Made by a program: the position numbers and the translations under genes
In this document: piece after piece, positions 63,412 through 64,000 of the stretch
How positions within the stretch are numbered: position 1 is the first letter of the stretch
Layout of the letters: every line of letters starts with the position of its first letter
Assembly (NCBI GenBank): GCA_002392915.1
Contig: DGHQ01000024.1
Span: 96,471 to 160,470, forward strand
Length of the DNA stretch: 64,000 bases
Reading direction: 5' to 3'
DNA from: Bacteroidales bacterium UBA3844
GTDB taxonomy: Bacteria > Bacteroidota > Bacteroidia > Bacteroidales > Paludibacteraceae
Notes under the pieces: model-generated
The model's database searches: none
What the model saw: only the letters and a program-made list of their open reading frames with translations
What the model was told of the DNA's origin: nothing

Positions 63412-64000
63412 TTACTTCACAATAGTCTTGACACCATTTACCATGTAAACACCTGGCTGAAGTCCAATCAAAGCATCCTTGTATTCTACCTGTCTTCTCA
63501 AAAGAGCACCGTTGGCATTATAAACATCAACCAATTCATTTTGGTCAACCTTAACATTGTTGACATCTGTAATGAGCACAGTCAATTTTGGTGCGTTAGA
63601 TTCTATAGTGCTATTGTTTGCCACCAGACTTGCTGATCCGGTCTCAATCACATTAGAACCAGAGTTCTCCACAACCCTGCAAAGATACTTAAGCACGATA
63701 TCTTTTCCTGTTCTGTATTCAGGAATCTTCACGCTAAGTTTTCCGTTTTCCTCCTTAATAGAAAGTCCACTTTCGTCTGATTGACTGATAAATTCAAGAC
63801 CCTTAGGCAATTGGTCAGTCAAAACCAGATTATTAAACTTCTCTCCACTAACTGGACCTCTACCCTGAATTCTACGCCATGTATAGCCATCCCACTCTTC
63901 TACAACGACACGGTCGAAGCCTTCCACGTCGTCATCACAAGTATGGCGAGCATAATTAGTGATGTCTTCTCCTAATTTATCTTCATTATACCATCCTGGA
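63412..64000 (-). CDS. T9SS-exported protein, C-terminal part only (window edge)
   Basis: The minus-strand frame is open to base 64000, so the gene starts beyond the window; a GTG at 63927 is not the start. Visible: about 196 C-terminal residues. A DUF11-like repeat region (NLVLTDQLPKGLEFIS, YRTGKDIVLKYLCRV) is followed by the type A sorting domain (VDVYNANGALLRRQVEYK, LQPGVYMVNG, ending KTIVK). The upstream function is not visible. It could be a large surface or cell-wall protein. Confidence 0.85.
   Translation of the reverse strand, partial: PGWYNEDKLGEDITNYARHTCDDDVEGFDRVVVEEWDGYTWRRIQGRGPVSGEKFNNLVLTDQLPKGLEFISQSDESGLSIKEENGKLSVKIPEYRTGKDIVLKYLCRVVENSGSNVIETGSASLVANNSTIESNAPKLTVLITDVNNVKVDQNELVDVYNANGALLRRQVEYKDALIGLQPGVYMVNGVKTIVK

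Noticed and set aside
1..64000. CRISPR array, prophage, insertion sequence or defence island
   Set aside because: No spaced direct repeats, transposase, integrase, phage structural or restriction genes were seen anywhere in the window.

Overview
The window is chromosomal DNA of a Bacteroidota member, most likely order Bacteroidales. Evidence: a hybrid two-component sensor, type IX secretion (T9SS) sorting domains on several exported enzymes, a PorP/SprF-OmpA-type B sorting protein cluster, lipoprotein signals, promoters of the Bacteroidota form TTTG-N19/20-TAnnTTTG, and a large single-chain PurL. I see no phage, insertion sequence, plasmid or CRISPR array. The species cannot be named from sequence reading alone.

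Layout. 1-6.7 kb: a hybrid sensor/regulator (cut by the left edge), a GH5 beta-mannanase and an SGNH esterase, a small mannan-degrading locus without SusC/SusD in view. 6.9-17.4 kb: a VWA lipoprotein and a T9SS-linked operon (2023-residue repeat protein, OmpA-type lipoprotein-like protein, PorP/SprF). 17.7-21.6 kb: flippase, a membrane-anchored AraC regulator, a SUMF1/PvdO-type lipoprotein. 21.6-22.4 kb: mostly non-coding, with a candidate small RNA. 22.4-26.6 kb: aromatic amino acid operon pheA - aminotransferase - DAHP synthase/chorismate mutase - tyrA, preceded by a Phe/Tyr-rich leader peptide and terminator/antiterminator pair. 27-33.5 kb: CE12-type esterase, a membrane protein and a GH2 beta-galactosidase with CBM6. 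33.5-39.4 kb: outer-membrane barrel protein, bcp, efp, tyrS, rfbB. 39.5-46.2 kb: purL, deaminase, cvfB and a hydrolase, one direction. 46.3-51.6 kb: lptF/G - ribBA - exbB - exbD - tonB - DJ-1. 51.7-56.3 kb: small membrane protein, exported carbonic anhydrase, a broken FAM151-like gene, glycosyltransferase, tRNA-Leu(CAG), thioredoxin-fold lipoprotein. 56.5-63.4 kb: an NSS transporter with its 35-residue MetS subunit, flavodiiron protein and reverse rubrerythrin (O2/peroxide removal), cupin-type regulator and acyl-CoA synthetase. The right edge cuts a T9SS-exported protein.

The most striking element is the leader at 26457-26622: promoter, an 18-codon ORF of which 11 codons are Phe or Tyr, and mutually exclusive hairpins directly before pheA. 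It reads as ribosome-mediated attenuation of Phe/Tyr synthesis. Other non-coding signals worth attention are the candidate sRNA (21692-21880) and a cluster of six TGTGCAA/TTGCACA heptamers upstream of the cupin regulator (60723-60908).
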